Shown here: in pieces, positions 1 through 8,475 of the stretch
Layout of the letters: each line of letters starts with the position of its first letter
Position numbering within the stretch: the stretch's first letter is position 1
Assembly (NCBI GenBank): GCA_027082775.1
Contig: JALWUI010000145.1
Coordinates: 1-38,300, forward strand
Length of the DNA: 38,300 nt
Origin: Candidatus Kapaibacterium sp.
GTDB lineage: Bacteria > Bacteroidota > Ignavibacteria > Kapaibacteriales > WFXC01
Direction of reading: 5' to 3'
Position numbers and translations under genes: made by a program
Notes under the pieces: model-generated
Seen by the model: the letters and a program-made list of their open reading frames with translations, nothing else
The model's database searches: none
What the model was told of the DNA's origin: nothing

Positions 1-522
1 AATCATCAAAGCTGCCTCTGTTTTCGCTTCTTCTACCATTGAGTCCAGCAAATACTTCTTTGCATCTTCCCGCGACATCCCGGTAATGCGCTCCAGGCGG
101 ATCAGTTGCTCTTCCCGCAACTGCTCTACTTCTTCCATCCGCTGCTGTACCTGTTGTTGCTGCTGCTGGAGCGACTGTTCCAGACTCTGCAACTGCTTTT
201 CCTTATTGCTCAGCAGTTCCAGCTTCCGGGTGATCCGATCTTCTCGCTCTTTGATCTCCTTCTCATATGCTCGCAGCTTTTCGTGCCGATCCTGCATAAT
301 CTGATCAAATTCCCGCTTTTTCCGATCCCACTCCGCCTTGACTTCCAGCAGCTTTTCTTTTTTGAGAATCTCTCCCTCTTTTTCGGCATCCCGCAGAATG
401 ACTTTGGCACGTTCTTCCGCATCCCTGATTTTCATTTTCAAGGAACGCTGGACCAGCCAATAGCCAACTCCTCCTCCCAGCAAGAAGCCAAGAATTGTCA
501 ACCCAACAATCCACCACTCCAT
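1..522 (-). CDS. rny: Ribonuclease Y, N-terminal part (gene continues beyond window start)
   Basis: Reverse-strand translation begins MEWWIVGLTILGFLLGGGVGYWLVQ (TM segment), then a long charged coiled coil (AEERAKVILRDAEKEGEILKKE...) and LERITGMSREDAKKYLLDSMVEEAKTEAA, the RNase Y N-terminal architecture. Confidence 0.9.
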   Translation of the reverse strand, partial: MEWWIVGLTILGFLLGGGVGYWLVQRSLKMKIRDAEERAKVILRDAEKEGEILKKEKLLEVKAEWDRKKREFDQIMQDRHEKLRAYEKEIKEREDRITRKLELLSNKEKQLQSLEQSLQQQQQQVQQRMEEVEQLREEQLIRLERITGMSREDAKKYLLDSMVEEAKTEAALMI

Positions 523-561
523 TGTTTTCTCCTTTCCGACTTGCTGTTCGACATCATCAAT

Positions 562-841
562 AAAAAAGCCGCATCATTCTGTCTGCGCTTGTAATGAAGC
601 GGATAGCTGGTAAGAACCCTTACCGGACACAGTGGGTGCTTGCCTGATTACCTTTTGCTTCCCCCGAACCCTGGGAACATCCGCCTGGATGTTCACGGTG
701 GATGACAGCGGGCCATCCACACGCAGGGTTACTGCTATGATAGCAGTTGGGGCCTGCAATCAGCAACCAGAGCCAAGCTCCCTTTTCGTTGAAACTGTCG
801 GTTCTTACCTTCGCTATAACGATCCGACAGAATGATGCGGC
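562..841 (-). ncRNA. Candidate highly structured ncRNA (6S/SsrS candidate by position), about 280 nt
   Basis: Minus strand 5'-GCCGCATCATTCTGTC (841-826) pairs perfectly with GACAGAATGATGCGGC (583-568), followed by TTTTTT (567-562). Nested inside: ATAGC/GCTAT (813-817 with 603-607), GGTAAGAACC/GGTTCTTACC (800-809 with 609-618), GGGAGCTTG/CAAGCACCC, CTGATTGC/GTAATCAG, AACCCTG/CAGGGTT, and hairpins ACTGCTA-TCA-TAGCAGT, GTGGATG..CATCCAC, GAACATCC-AGGC-GGATGTTC. Lies between zapA and rny with no credible ORF. Confidence 0.65.
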
Positions 842-843
842 AA

Positions 844-880
844 AGAAGCTTTGGCACTGTTACTGCCTGCTCAAGCTTCT
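844..880 (-). terminator. Hairpin just downstream of zapA (terminator or RNA-processing element)
   Basis: Perfect 8-bp inverted repeat AGAAGCTT (844-851) / AAGCTTCT (873-880) with inner GGCA/TGCC pairing, directly after the zapA stop codon. Confidence 0.45.
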
Positions 881-890
881 ATGGAAAAGA

Positions 891-1187
891 TCACCCATCT
901 TCAGCAGTAGCATCCGCAAGCCGCTGCTGAAGAAACCCGGTCATTTTCTCAATTTCCTGTTCATAAAGTTTTATCTGCAATGCCATTTGCTCGCAGCGAA
1001 CATCATATTCCTCTAACAGATTCAAAGCTGCTAAAACGGTGACGACTAAGGTTGAAACTCGATCCTGCCGCTGCTTCATTTGCCGCATCATTTCGTCAAA
1101 CCGGTGAGCCAGTCGCCGTACCCGTTCCGGATCCTCACAACGCAGCGTATACGTTTGCTCACCAATTTGCACCTGGACTGTTTCCAT
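891..1187 (-). CDS. zapA: Cell division protein ZapA
   Basis: 98 aa, METVQVQIGEQTYTLRCEDPERVRRLAHRFDEMMRQ... matches ZapA family layout (N-terminal beta domain with YTLR, C-terminal coiled coil). Confidence 0.88.
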   Translation of the reverse strand: METVQVQIGEQTYTLRCEDPERVRRLAHRFDEMMRQMKQRQDRVSTLVVTVLAALNLLEEYDVRCEQMALQIKLYEQEIEKMTGFLQQRLADATAEDG

Positions 1188-1254
1188 TCAGATAATTCAA
1201 ACTTTTCCAATCTTGCCTGCAAAGCCCATTTTTATGAACGTATGCCCATTGCGG

Positions 1255-2139
1255 TTATTGATCCGCTGGATAGCTTGCCAGAATCTGATCCAAGCGCTGG
1301 AGCACTGTCACAATGCGTTGCTCCAATCGCTGTTTCGCCTGCCGCTGCTCCTCTGACAATCCCCGTTGAGATGACCGTTTTACTGCTGCCAGCTCACTCT
1401 GCAACGCATCAATACGGAAGCGGTAGACCTCCAATTGCTCTTTGTATGCCTGCGCTTCCTGGTACCGTGCTTCCAGTTGCTCCAACTGGAGCTGGAGCCG
1501 GGCGTTCTCTTCCGCTAAACGTTCCACTTCTTTCCGTAATTGCTTTGCTTCCAGTTGGAGCTGCTGTTCCGCTAAGGCATCTTCCAGCTGCTGCAGTTGC
1601 TTGTGCAACTTATGCAGCTCCTCATTTTTCCGCACGATCTCTTTCTGCGCTAATCGATACTCATACTGCACCTGCTGCACCTGTTCCTCCAGTTGCTGAA
1701 GCGTTTGCTGCAACCGCTCGTACTCTGTACGATAATGTTCGAGTTGCTGTTTGGACTCCTCCTGCTGGTGCTGCCACTGCTGACGATCCTGCTCCCACTG
1801 CTGACGTTGCTGGCGAAGCTGCTCCAATTCCTCTCGCAGGTTCTGTTGCTGTGCACGCTGTGCCCGCTCCCGTTCCAACTGCTCCTGCAACACTCTATGA
1901 TGATGCTGCTCTAAGGCTGCCCGCGTTTTCCACTGATATAACTCCTGCTCCAATTGCCGAATGCGTTCCTCCTTTTCCTCCACTGCCGCTGCCAGCAGGC
2001 GGTACGTTTCCAGCTCTTCAACCTGGCGCCGCAGTCGGGCATTTTCTTCTCTCAACGCTGCGCACGTATCTGCCAGCCGCGGCAACTGCTCTCCAACTTG
2101 CTGAATAACGGTCCACAACGCTTGCAGCCGATCATCCAT
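1255..2139 (-). CDS. Glu/Gln-rich coiled-coil protein upstream of zapA
   Basis: 294 aa almost entirely heptad-like E/Q/L/R sequence; same strand and immediately upstream of zapA. Confidence 0.8.
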   Translation of the reverse strand: MDDRLQALWTVIQQVGEQLPRLADTCAALREENARLRRQVEELETYRLLAAAVEEKEERIRQLEQELYQWKTRAALEQHHHRVLQEQLERERAQRAQQQNLREELEQLRQQRQQWEQDRQQWQHQQEESKQQLEHYRTEYERLQQTLQQLEEQVQQVQYEYRLAQKEIVRKNEELHKLHKQLQQLEDALAEQQLQLEAKQLRKEVERLAEENARLQLQLEQLEARYQEAQAYKEQLEVYRFRIDALQSELAAVKRSSQRGLSEEQRQAKQRLEQRIVTVLQRLDQILASYPADQ

Positions 2140-2236
2140 TCGTCCGATACTCCCACCTTATTTGCAATCTCAGGAGTGTAAAGTTACGAAAAATCAGGTA
2201 GACACGTGCACCGATCTTCCCGGTTTGCTGCTTTCC

Positions 2237-2797
2237 TCAGAGTGGTTGCATTGCTGCTTCCGGACTATGCGGGAACTGATGACGAAGGCGTTCCAGCAGC
2301 GCCTGAAATGCCGGGAGATTATGATGCTGCAAATAATGTGCGATACCCTGCCAGTACAGCAAGGTAGCGCTCCGGGGATTGTCAGGATATTGTTCGACAG
2401 TCGCCGCTAACAACTGCTCGGCTTCATCAAATTTGCCTCGCGTCAGCAGCAAGCGCGCACGCGCAAGGCGCAGCACCAGCCGCAGGTCTTCGGCTGAGAG
2501 CACTCCGTGCACCGCTTCAACCAGCGCTCCCCGACGATCCAGAAAAAACATCGACGGGGTCCATATTGCCTGATACTGCCGCCGCAATGTGGCTTCCCGA
2601 TAAATATCCGCTTTGAGCAGCACAAACCACTGCTCCAACTCCTCCATCACCTCCGTCACCGTATAGGTCTGGCTATAGAGTTTCTGACATCCCAGGCATC
2701 CCTGTTTCTCAAATTGCAGAAAAATGCCCCGGCGCGTTCTGGTCGCCAACTGCTGTGCCTGTGCAAAATCCGTCTGCCAGCGACTCCAATCAACCAT
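2237..2797 (-). CDS. Thioredoxin-fold protein with C-terminal TPR-like region
   Basis: MVDWSRWQTDFAQAQQLATRTRRGIFLQFEKQGCLGCQKLY (CxxC), cis-Pro-like WTPSMFFLDRRG, TPR-like C terminus. Start ATGGTTGA overlaps the upstream stop codon. Confidence 0.75.
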   Translation of the reverse strand: MVDWSRWQTDFAQAQQLATRTRRGIFLQFEKQGCLGCQKLYSQTYTVTEVMEELEQWFVLLKADIYREATLRRQYQAIWTPSMFFLDRRGALVEAVHGVLSAEDLRLVLRLARARLLLTRGKFDEAEQLLAATVEQYPDNPRSATLLYWQGIAHYLQHHNLPAFQALLERLRHQFPHSPEAAMQPL

Positions 2798-3902
2798 TCC
2801 CCTGAGATCCTGTTGTTGCACTTGCTGACTTGGATGCTGACGGCGAAGCAGGAATTCCCCCCATCAGAACCGCCAGCGGTTTGAGTGGCGGAACATTTTC
2901 GCAAATAATTTTCAGGGTTGCAATCATCGGCACAGACAACACCATCCCAATCAATCCCCACAGCCATCCCCAAAAGATCAAAGCAACCAGCACCAGTAAG
3001 GGGCTGAGGTCTAAACTCTCCCCCATAATTTTGGGCTCAATGACATTCCCAATCACCATTTGCATCCCTGTCAGAATACCGCCCAGCAATAATGCCAGTC
3101 CCAGATCTCCGAACTGAATCAAAGAAAACAGGGACGGCAACAGGGTAGCAACGATAGATCCAAAGTTGGGAATGTAATTGAGAAGAAAAGTCAGCACCCC
3201 CCACAGGAGGGCAAAATCAACGCCAAAGAGTGCCAGAATAAGGGTGGCAATGCTGCCGGTTGCCAGACTGATCAAAGTTTTTGTAAAAATGTACTGTCGC
3301 ACCTGATGGTCAATATTCCGAACAATGTGCTCCAGTCGTTCCGCATACTGCGGATAAAAGGCTTTCCGCAGCTTTTTTCCCACATCGCCGGTACCGGCAA
3401 GGATAAACATCATAAAAAACAGCACCAGGAAAAAATTTGTCAGAAAGGCAAAGATGGATCCCAGGCTGGAGGTCAAAACAGTGGAAAGCGCTGAAATGTC
3501 GATCAGTTCCTGCCAGGAAATGTCAGCAACCAGATCCCGAAGCTGCGACCGCTGGATAGTTTCCCAGAAGGACTGAATGAGAAAATCAATCCGCTGCTGG
3601 TAGCGGGGTAGCGCCGCAACGAAAGCATCAACGGTGGAATACACACCCAATGCAAACAGCGTCACAATGGCAGCAACCGCAATAAGCACAATTGCAATGG
3701 TAATGGGCATTGGAATGCCTCGCCGCTGCGACAGCGATGCTACCAGCGGCTTAAAGAGGTAAGAAAGGAAGATAGCAATCACAAACGGAATCAGGATCGA
3801 GCGCAACTGGTAAAATACAAATCCAACGGCGACGGTAGCCAGAATGATCAGTGGAATACCCAGAAGCCGAATTTCCCGAATGAGAGGATCGCGCCCATCC
3901 AT
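2790..3902 (-). CDS. AI-2E family transporter / permease
   Basis: Multi-TM protein with PerM/AI-2E-like motifs (LLNYIPNFGSIVATLLPSLFSLIQFG, VIEPKIMGESLDLSPLLVLVALIFWGWLWGLIGMVLSVPM). Start chosen at MDGRDPLIREIR just after the tamB stop. Confidence 0.88.
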   Translation of the reverse strand: MDGRDPLIREIRLLGIPLIILATVAVGFVFYQLRSILIPFVIAIFLSYLFKPLVASLSQRRGIPMPITIAIVLIAVAAIVTLFALGVYSTVDAFVAALPRYQQRIDFLIQSFWETIQRSQLRDLVADISWQELIDISALSTVLTSSLGSIFAFLTNFFLVLFFMMFILAGTGDVGKKLRKAFYPQYAERLEHIVRNIDHQVRQYIFTKTLISLATGSIATLILALFGVDFALLWGVLTFLLNYIPNFGSIVATLLPSLFSLIQFGDLGLALLLGGILTGMQMVIGNVIEPKIMGESLDLSPLLVLVALIFWGWLWGLIGMVLSVPMIATLKIICENVPPLKPLAVLMGGIPASPSASKSASATTGSQGNG

Positions 3903-3909
3903 AAAAACA

Positions 3910-6900
3910 TCACCAACTGTATCGATACAACACTTTGATTTCGTATTCACGTTGCTGACTGAGCAAAGATTGTGTTTGAACCACGCTCCGCCGAATCTGG
4001 ACGACCAGACCACGAAGCGCTTCAACATTGGTCAAACTCCCCAGAGGAAAGTTAATTTCAAACGTTGCACGACTGATGTCTCCCACTTCCCCTCCATACT
4101 GCCACAATACTCCCAGGGGGGCGATTTCGCCACGCAGCCGAATTTCCGCCTGCGTCAGGTCCCAATCCCCAAAAGTTTCCGACTGTCGGAGCACAATGTC
4201 GGCACTGCGAATAATGCCAGTGCTTTGCAGCACTTCTGTGATAAATTTCGATAACCCGGAGGAAATGCCCGACGAAAAGATGCTTGCCAACTGCGGATCG
4301 CTGCTTCCCTGCTGAAATTCTGCTTTTGTTTTACCGAACAAAATCAAAAAAATGCTATTTGCCTGCACCTCCTGTGGATCCCCTGTCTGTTCCTCCCCGT
4401 TAATGTAGTAAGCAAAGCGTAATTTCGGCGCTTTTTTCGTGCCCTGAATGTAGATGATCACCCGATACGTTTGCACCTCCTGGTCTACAAAACGGCGACC
4501 GCGCAATTCTGCTACCAGATCCAGCTCAGGGTTATCAATGCCGGTGCGAAAAGAAATCCGCCCTTCAGCAGAAAAAATCCGATAAAACTTGTACGTTGAT
4601 CCCTTGCGGACAATTAACTCACCATAGAACTCCGGCTTGCCCGTAAGTGGATTGGTCATATAATACAACGGCTCCGGAGCTTCCAATTCCGCCACCAGTT
4701 GCTCGAAAGGACTGAAGTCCATTGTCACCAGAACGGATGTTCGAAAGTGAATGGTCAGGAAATAGTGCAGTCGATCTAAAAATGAAGGGTGCAAATTCGG
4801 TAGCTCTGCTACCGGTTTCGCCGCTGTATCTCCCACCGTCTGGTACAGTTCATCGGGGCAGTTGCGATCCAATCGCAGCCGCTTGCCATTCTGATACACA
4901 ATCCGCTCGTAGCAATACGGTTGCTGAAAGTTTTCCATATCCTGCTGTTCGGGGAAAAACAGCACCGCTTTCAGCACATCAATTTCTCCGCTCAACGATG
5001 GCAGCTCTAAGGAACCGGATAATCGCAGTGGAGTGCGAGTTCGGAGGACAAGAGTACCATAGAGTGCCGGGTTGACTGCCTGCGTTGCCCGGCTCATTAC
5101 CAGTAATTTTGCTGTGTGTAACTGGAGATCGAACTGCTTGAGCGAAAAGCTGGGGAGAAAAACAAAACCTCGAAGCTCTGCTCTGCCATCGGACAGATCC
5201 TCTGGCATATTCTGCACATTCAGCGAGCGAATAAAAAGAGTATCCTTGCGAAACGTAATTCTTCCCTCGACGCGGTATCGAATATTCGTAGCCGGGACGA
5301 CGAACTGTCCCCGATCAATGTTTGCTTCCCCCCGATACACCAATCGATCCGGCAGATATCCACTAAGCTGAAGCTGGAGCTGCCAGACCCCCGTGAGATC
5401 CGCCACAAAGGGGAGAAAAGACTGGAGCAGTGCCAGCGGCATACGCTCAGCAACGACACTTGCATACAGCGGGCGCGTTGTATCAACGGCAAACTGCCAG
5501 TCCTGAAAATTGATCTGGAGTGGCAATTGCTGCAACACCAATTGCAGCCGTGGCTTTGCGCGATCCGTCAATACTGCCTCTCCCTGCCAGACCTGGTATT
5601 GGTACCGCAGTGTACCGGCAAAAATTCCCAGCCTCTGACGCTGGAAAAAGAGAGTATCTGTTGCCCATTCAATATAAATCTCCGGTTCTGCCAGCGCGCC
5701 CTGCACGACCATCTCACACCGGCGAACCGTGCCCTGCAAGGTACTGAGTAAAGCGGTACTATCCAGTCCAAGGATCTGGTGGAACACAGGATGAAATGCC
5801 TCATTGGTCACTGTCAGCGTCAGATCAGCCCAATCAGCAAACCGCCAGATTCCCCGAACACGAATGCTGTCTCCGTAAATACCGGCAAATTCCACCTGTT
5901 CGAATGTTATGGCTGCCGGCGTCAGATACGCCCATACAGGGCGCGTCGCCCCCCACTGAAGCTGGCGATACCGAATGCTTGCAGTATCTAACTGCACCTG
6001 AAGTCGGGCATTCCCCGTAATCACTGTTCCTGCCAGTGCCAGCCGCATAGAATCAGAGGCAAAAGCCACCGTACCTTCAATGCGAACACTGTCTCCCCGA
6101 CGGTGAAAAACCGCACTTCCCTGCCAGATATCCAGTTGATTTACGCGCAATCCGTAAGGTAAACGTGCAACGATGTGAACCTGATCCCGCTCAGGCTCCG
6201 GGAACAATTGCTGCTGAATGCTTCCCGTTATGGCAAAAATCTGGATGGTATCGCTGGCTGTGTGGAGATCGAAATTCACAAGCTGGAGTGAATCAATGTG
6301 CAGCATGCTCGCCTGTTCAGGATACTGAATCACCCGTCCTGTCAAGGTCCCCTGAAACCAGAGGGCAAAATCTGGCAGCAACGGCTGCAAGTAGGCAGCA
6401 TTAAGCAAATGGAGGGAAAAGCGGCAATCCACAGAATCCTGAAACATCCGCTCTGGCTTTGCAGTGGTATCCGCAAAGAGCCGGACCGACTGAACAAAGT
6501 ATGCTGCAAGCTCCGTGGAATGGTGCACCAGACTGTGCACCAGAGCTGCCCATCGAAATGTTCCATCCAGACGAACGGTTGCAAAATCAGAGCGCAACGC
6601 TACCGATCGCCCCGCAGAACTTCGATCCGACAGCAATTGCAGGGTAAACGGCAGAAAACTCCGGTCTTTCCAATCGACGCGATCCACCTGCGCCGTTAAT
6701 TGCCCGACAAAATCATCTACCGTTGCGCCCTGACCGGCTAAACGCACCTGTGCGGTCACCCGAAAAGGCAATGAAGGCAAGAGTTGCTGCAACGCCAGTT
6801 GATCCATCTGGAGCGCAACATCATACCGGGGCGTTGCGGTATCCACGTAGACCCATCCCTGCACCCGTAAGTTGCGTTGCAACGCAGCATCGTGATAAAA

Positions 6901-8412
6901 GACCAGAGAATCCAGAGACAGCCGTTGATCCCGATAGCGGGCAGCGAGCAGCAGTTTCCCAATCTGTCCGGATTCCACAGTGGAATGGCGAAGCGTTAAC
7001 GCCAGCGTTGCCTGGCTATTTTCCAGAGTCGTTCCCTGCAAACAGCCCTCAATGGTACCGGTAAGCCGGGTAGACGGAAACAGCCGCTGACTGAACTGCT
7101 GCAAATTCAGCTGCCGGAATTGGAGTCGCACACAGTATCGATGTTTTGCAAGGTCATACTGCACTTGCCCCTGCACCGGAGCCGCATCGGCGAGTGCCTG
7201 CACTTCGACCGTCGCCCTGACAGGGGTACCGTCGAACTGCAATTGCCGAATGCGCAGTGAATCCAGATCCTGAAGCATCGGGGGAAGCGCTACAGGGAAA
7301 ATTCGGCGAAGATCCGAACGAAAGACGACCGCTGATGCCGCCGCCGTGGTAAAGCGAGACTGCTCCAGCGATGTTGCCAGTGTTCCGGCACCCCGGAGCT
7401 GGAGGAAACTGTTGCCAGCAGCAAGCCTGAACCGCCGAATCGCTATACGCCGATTCTGAAGGTCGCCCACTGCCTGAAGATATACCGAACCTTCACCGGG
7501 TGGCAGTTGGGGTAGAAACAGCCGGAACTCTTCCATCCGGAGGGAGTCTGCTTCCACTGACCACCGAGCAGCAAGTGCATCCTGATCGCCTGCAATGAAA
7601 GCCTGGAGGCTATCAGTCTGGATATTCAGCCGGACCGACGAGCCAGCGCTTTGCACCATCGCGTTGAAAATTTCCAGTGCATCCCCGGCTTTGCGAACGG
7701 TTCCCGTCGCATTGCGAAGTCGAAAAGAAGAGAATCGATCAATGAAAGCAAGCTGTTTGAGAAACACCGTGATCATTGTACCATCGGTGCTGCCAGCCAG
7801 TTGTGCTTGCAATGCCAGACTATCCAGTTGCAACCGATCTACTAAGAACCGATCAGCAGGAGCGTGTAACCGGCGTTCGTCGATGTGCACCAATTGACCG
7901 CTGCGGATTTCCAGTTGGTCGATCCGGTAAGACCAGGGAGTAGCCGTCGATACAGTCGTATCCGGTCGCACAAGGCGCTGATAATTCCACCACTGCTTCT
8001 CCCGACGGCGGTAGAGATACACTTTTGGCTGATCGATCAGCAGTTTCGAGATCTCAAGGTGACGCCGAAGCACCGTCTCGATATTGTAGTCAATGCGGAT
8101 CCGAGGAATAAAGGCAAGCGTATCCCCATCGACGACCAGCAGGACATTCTCCAGGCTCAATGTATTCCACAATGTACCGCCAACGTCTCCGATGTGGAAA
8201 GTCGCACCGGGCAGGAGCATCCGGTTAATCGAGCTTTCGATTGTGCGCAGCACCAGGGAGCGGACCGGAGGAAGCTGAAACAATCCGATCACGCCTACCG
8301 GGAACAGCAGCAGAAGCAATACGATACCCCCAACAATTCGTCGGAATGACCATCGAGATCGCCGGCTGCCCGGTGATGGCTGTGCTGATGCTGGGGACTG
8401 CTGTTCCGACAT
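3910..8412 (-). CDS. tamB: TamB/DUF490 translocation and assembly module protein
   Basis: 1500 aa, N-terminal TM anchor, long beta-rich AsmA/TamB-like region, C-terminal TamB domain (GKPEFYGELIVRKGSTYKFYRIFSAEGRISFRTGIDNPELDLVAEL; ending EIKVLYRYSW). Confidence 0.87.
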   Translation of the reverse strand: MSEQQSPASAQPSPGSRRSRWSFRRIVGGIVLLLLLFPVGVIGLFQLPPVRSLVLRTIESSINRMLLPGATFHIGDVGGTLWNTLSLENVLLVVDGDTLAFIPRIRIDYNIETVLRRHLEISKLLIDQPKVYLYRRREKQWWNYQRLVRPDTTVSTATPWSYRIDQLEIRSGQLVHIDERRLHAPADRFLVDRLQLDSLALQAQLAGSTDGTMITVFLKQLAFIDRFSSFRLRNATGTVRKAGDALEIFNAMVQSAGSSVRLNIQTDSLQAFIAGDQDALAARWSVEADSLRMEEFRLFLPQLPPGEGSVYLQAVGDLQNRRIAIRRFRLAAGNSFLQLRGAGTLATSLEQSRFTTAAASAVVFRSDLRRIFPVALPPMLQDLDSLRIRQLQFDGTPVRATVEVQALADAAPVQGQVQYDLAKHRYCVRLQFRQLNLQQFSQRLFPSTRLTGTIEGCLQGTTLENSQATLALTLRHSTVESGQIGKLLLAARYRDQRLSLDSLVFYHDAALQRNLRVQGWVYVDTATPRYDVALQMDQLALQQLLPSLPFRVTAQVRLAGQGATVDDFVGQLTAQVDRVDWKDRSFLPFTLQLLSDRSSAGRSVALRSDFATVRLDGTFRWAALVHSLVHHSTELAAYFVQSVRLFADTTAKPERMFQDSVDCRFSLHLLNAAYLQPLLPDFALWFQGTLTGRVIQYPEQASMLHIDSLQLVNFDLHTASDTIQIFAITGSIQQQLFPEPERDQVHIVARLPYGLRVNQLDIWQGSAVFHRRGDSVRIEGTVAFASDSMRLALAGTVITGNARLQVQLDTASIRYRQLQWGATRPVWAYLTPAAITFEQVEFAGIYGDSIRVRGIWRFADWADLTLTVTNEAFHPVFHQILGLDSTALLSTLQGTVRRCEMVVQGALAEPEIYIEWATDTLFFQRQRLGIFAGTLRYQYQVWQGEAVLTDRAKPRLQLVLQQLPLQINFQDWQFAVDTTRPLYASVVAERMPLALLQSFLPFVADLTGVWQLQLQLSGYLPDRLVYRGEANIDRGQFVVPATNIRYRVEGRITFRKDTLFIRSLNVQNMPEDLSDGRAELRGFVFLPSFSLKQFDLQLHTAKLLVMSRATQAVNPALYGTLVLRTRTPLRLSGSLELPSLSGEIDVLKAVLFFPEQQDMENFQQPYCYERIVYQNGKRLRLDRNCPDELYQTVGDTAAKPVAELPNLHPSFLDRLHYFLTIHFRTSVLVTMDFSPFEQLVAELEAPEPLYYMTNPLTGKPEFYGELIVRKGSTYKFYRIFSAEGRISFRTGIDNPELDLVAELRGRRFVDQEVQTYRVIIYIQGTKKAPKLRFAYYINGEEQTGDPQEVQANSIFLILFGKTKAEFQQGSSDPQLASIFSSGISSGLSKFITEVLQSTGIIRSADIVLRQSETFGDWDLTQAEIRLRGEIAPLGVLWQYGGEVGDISRATFEINFPLGSLTNVEALRGLVVQIRRSVVQTQSLLSQQREYEIKVLYRYSW

Positions 8413-8475
8413 CCAGACCGTTACCCTGCTACTTTCTGCCCATCAGGGCTCAGTGACGCATAGCTGCCACCTGTG

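Noticed and set aside
106-594. 162-aa plus-strand ORF
   Set aside because: Antisense to the rny coiled-coil region, which has a strong family match on the minus strand.
574-759. 61-aa minus-strand ORF (TTG start) inside the candidate RNA
   Set aside because: No ATG start, no recognisable domain, and the segment is dominated by RNA base-pairing constraints.
632-835. 67-aa plus-strand ORF inside the candidate RNA
   Set aside because: Antisense to the structured region, atypical composition, no family resemblance.
562-841. RNase P RNA, tmRNA or SRP RNA as identity of the structured RNA
   Set aside because: No GGAAAGUCC-type RNase P core, no tRNA-like end or tag ORF, and no SRP GGAA-loop helix 8 motif seen by eye.
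1080-2108. 342-aa plus-strand ORF, Pro/Ala-rich
   Set aside because: Exact antisense shadow of the coiled-coil gene and zapA. Low-complexity composition is the expected mirror of CAG/GAG-rich codons.
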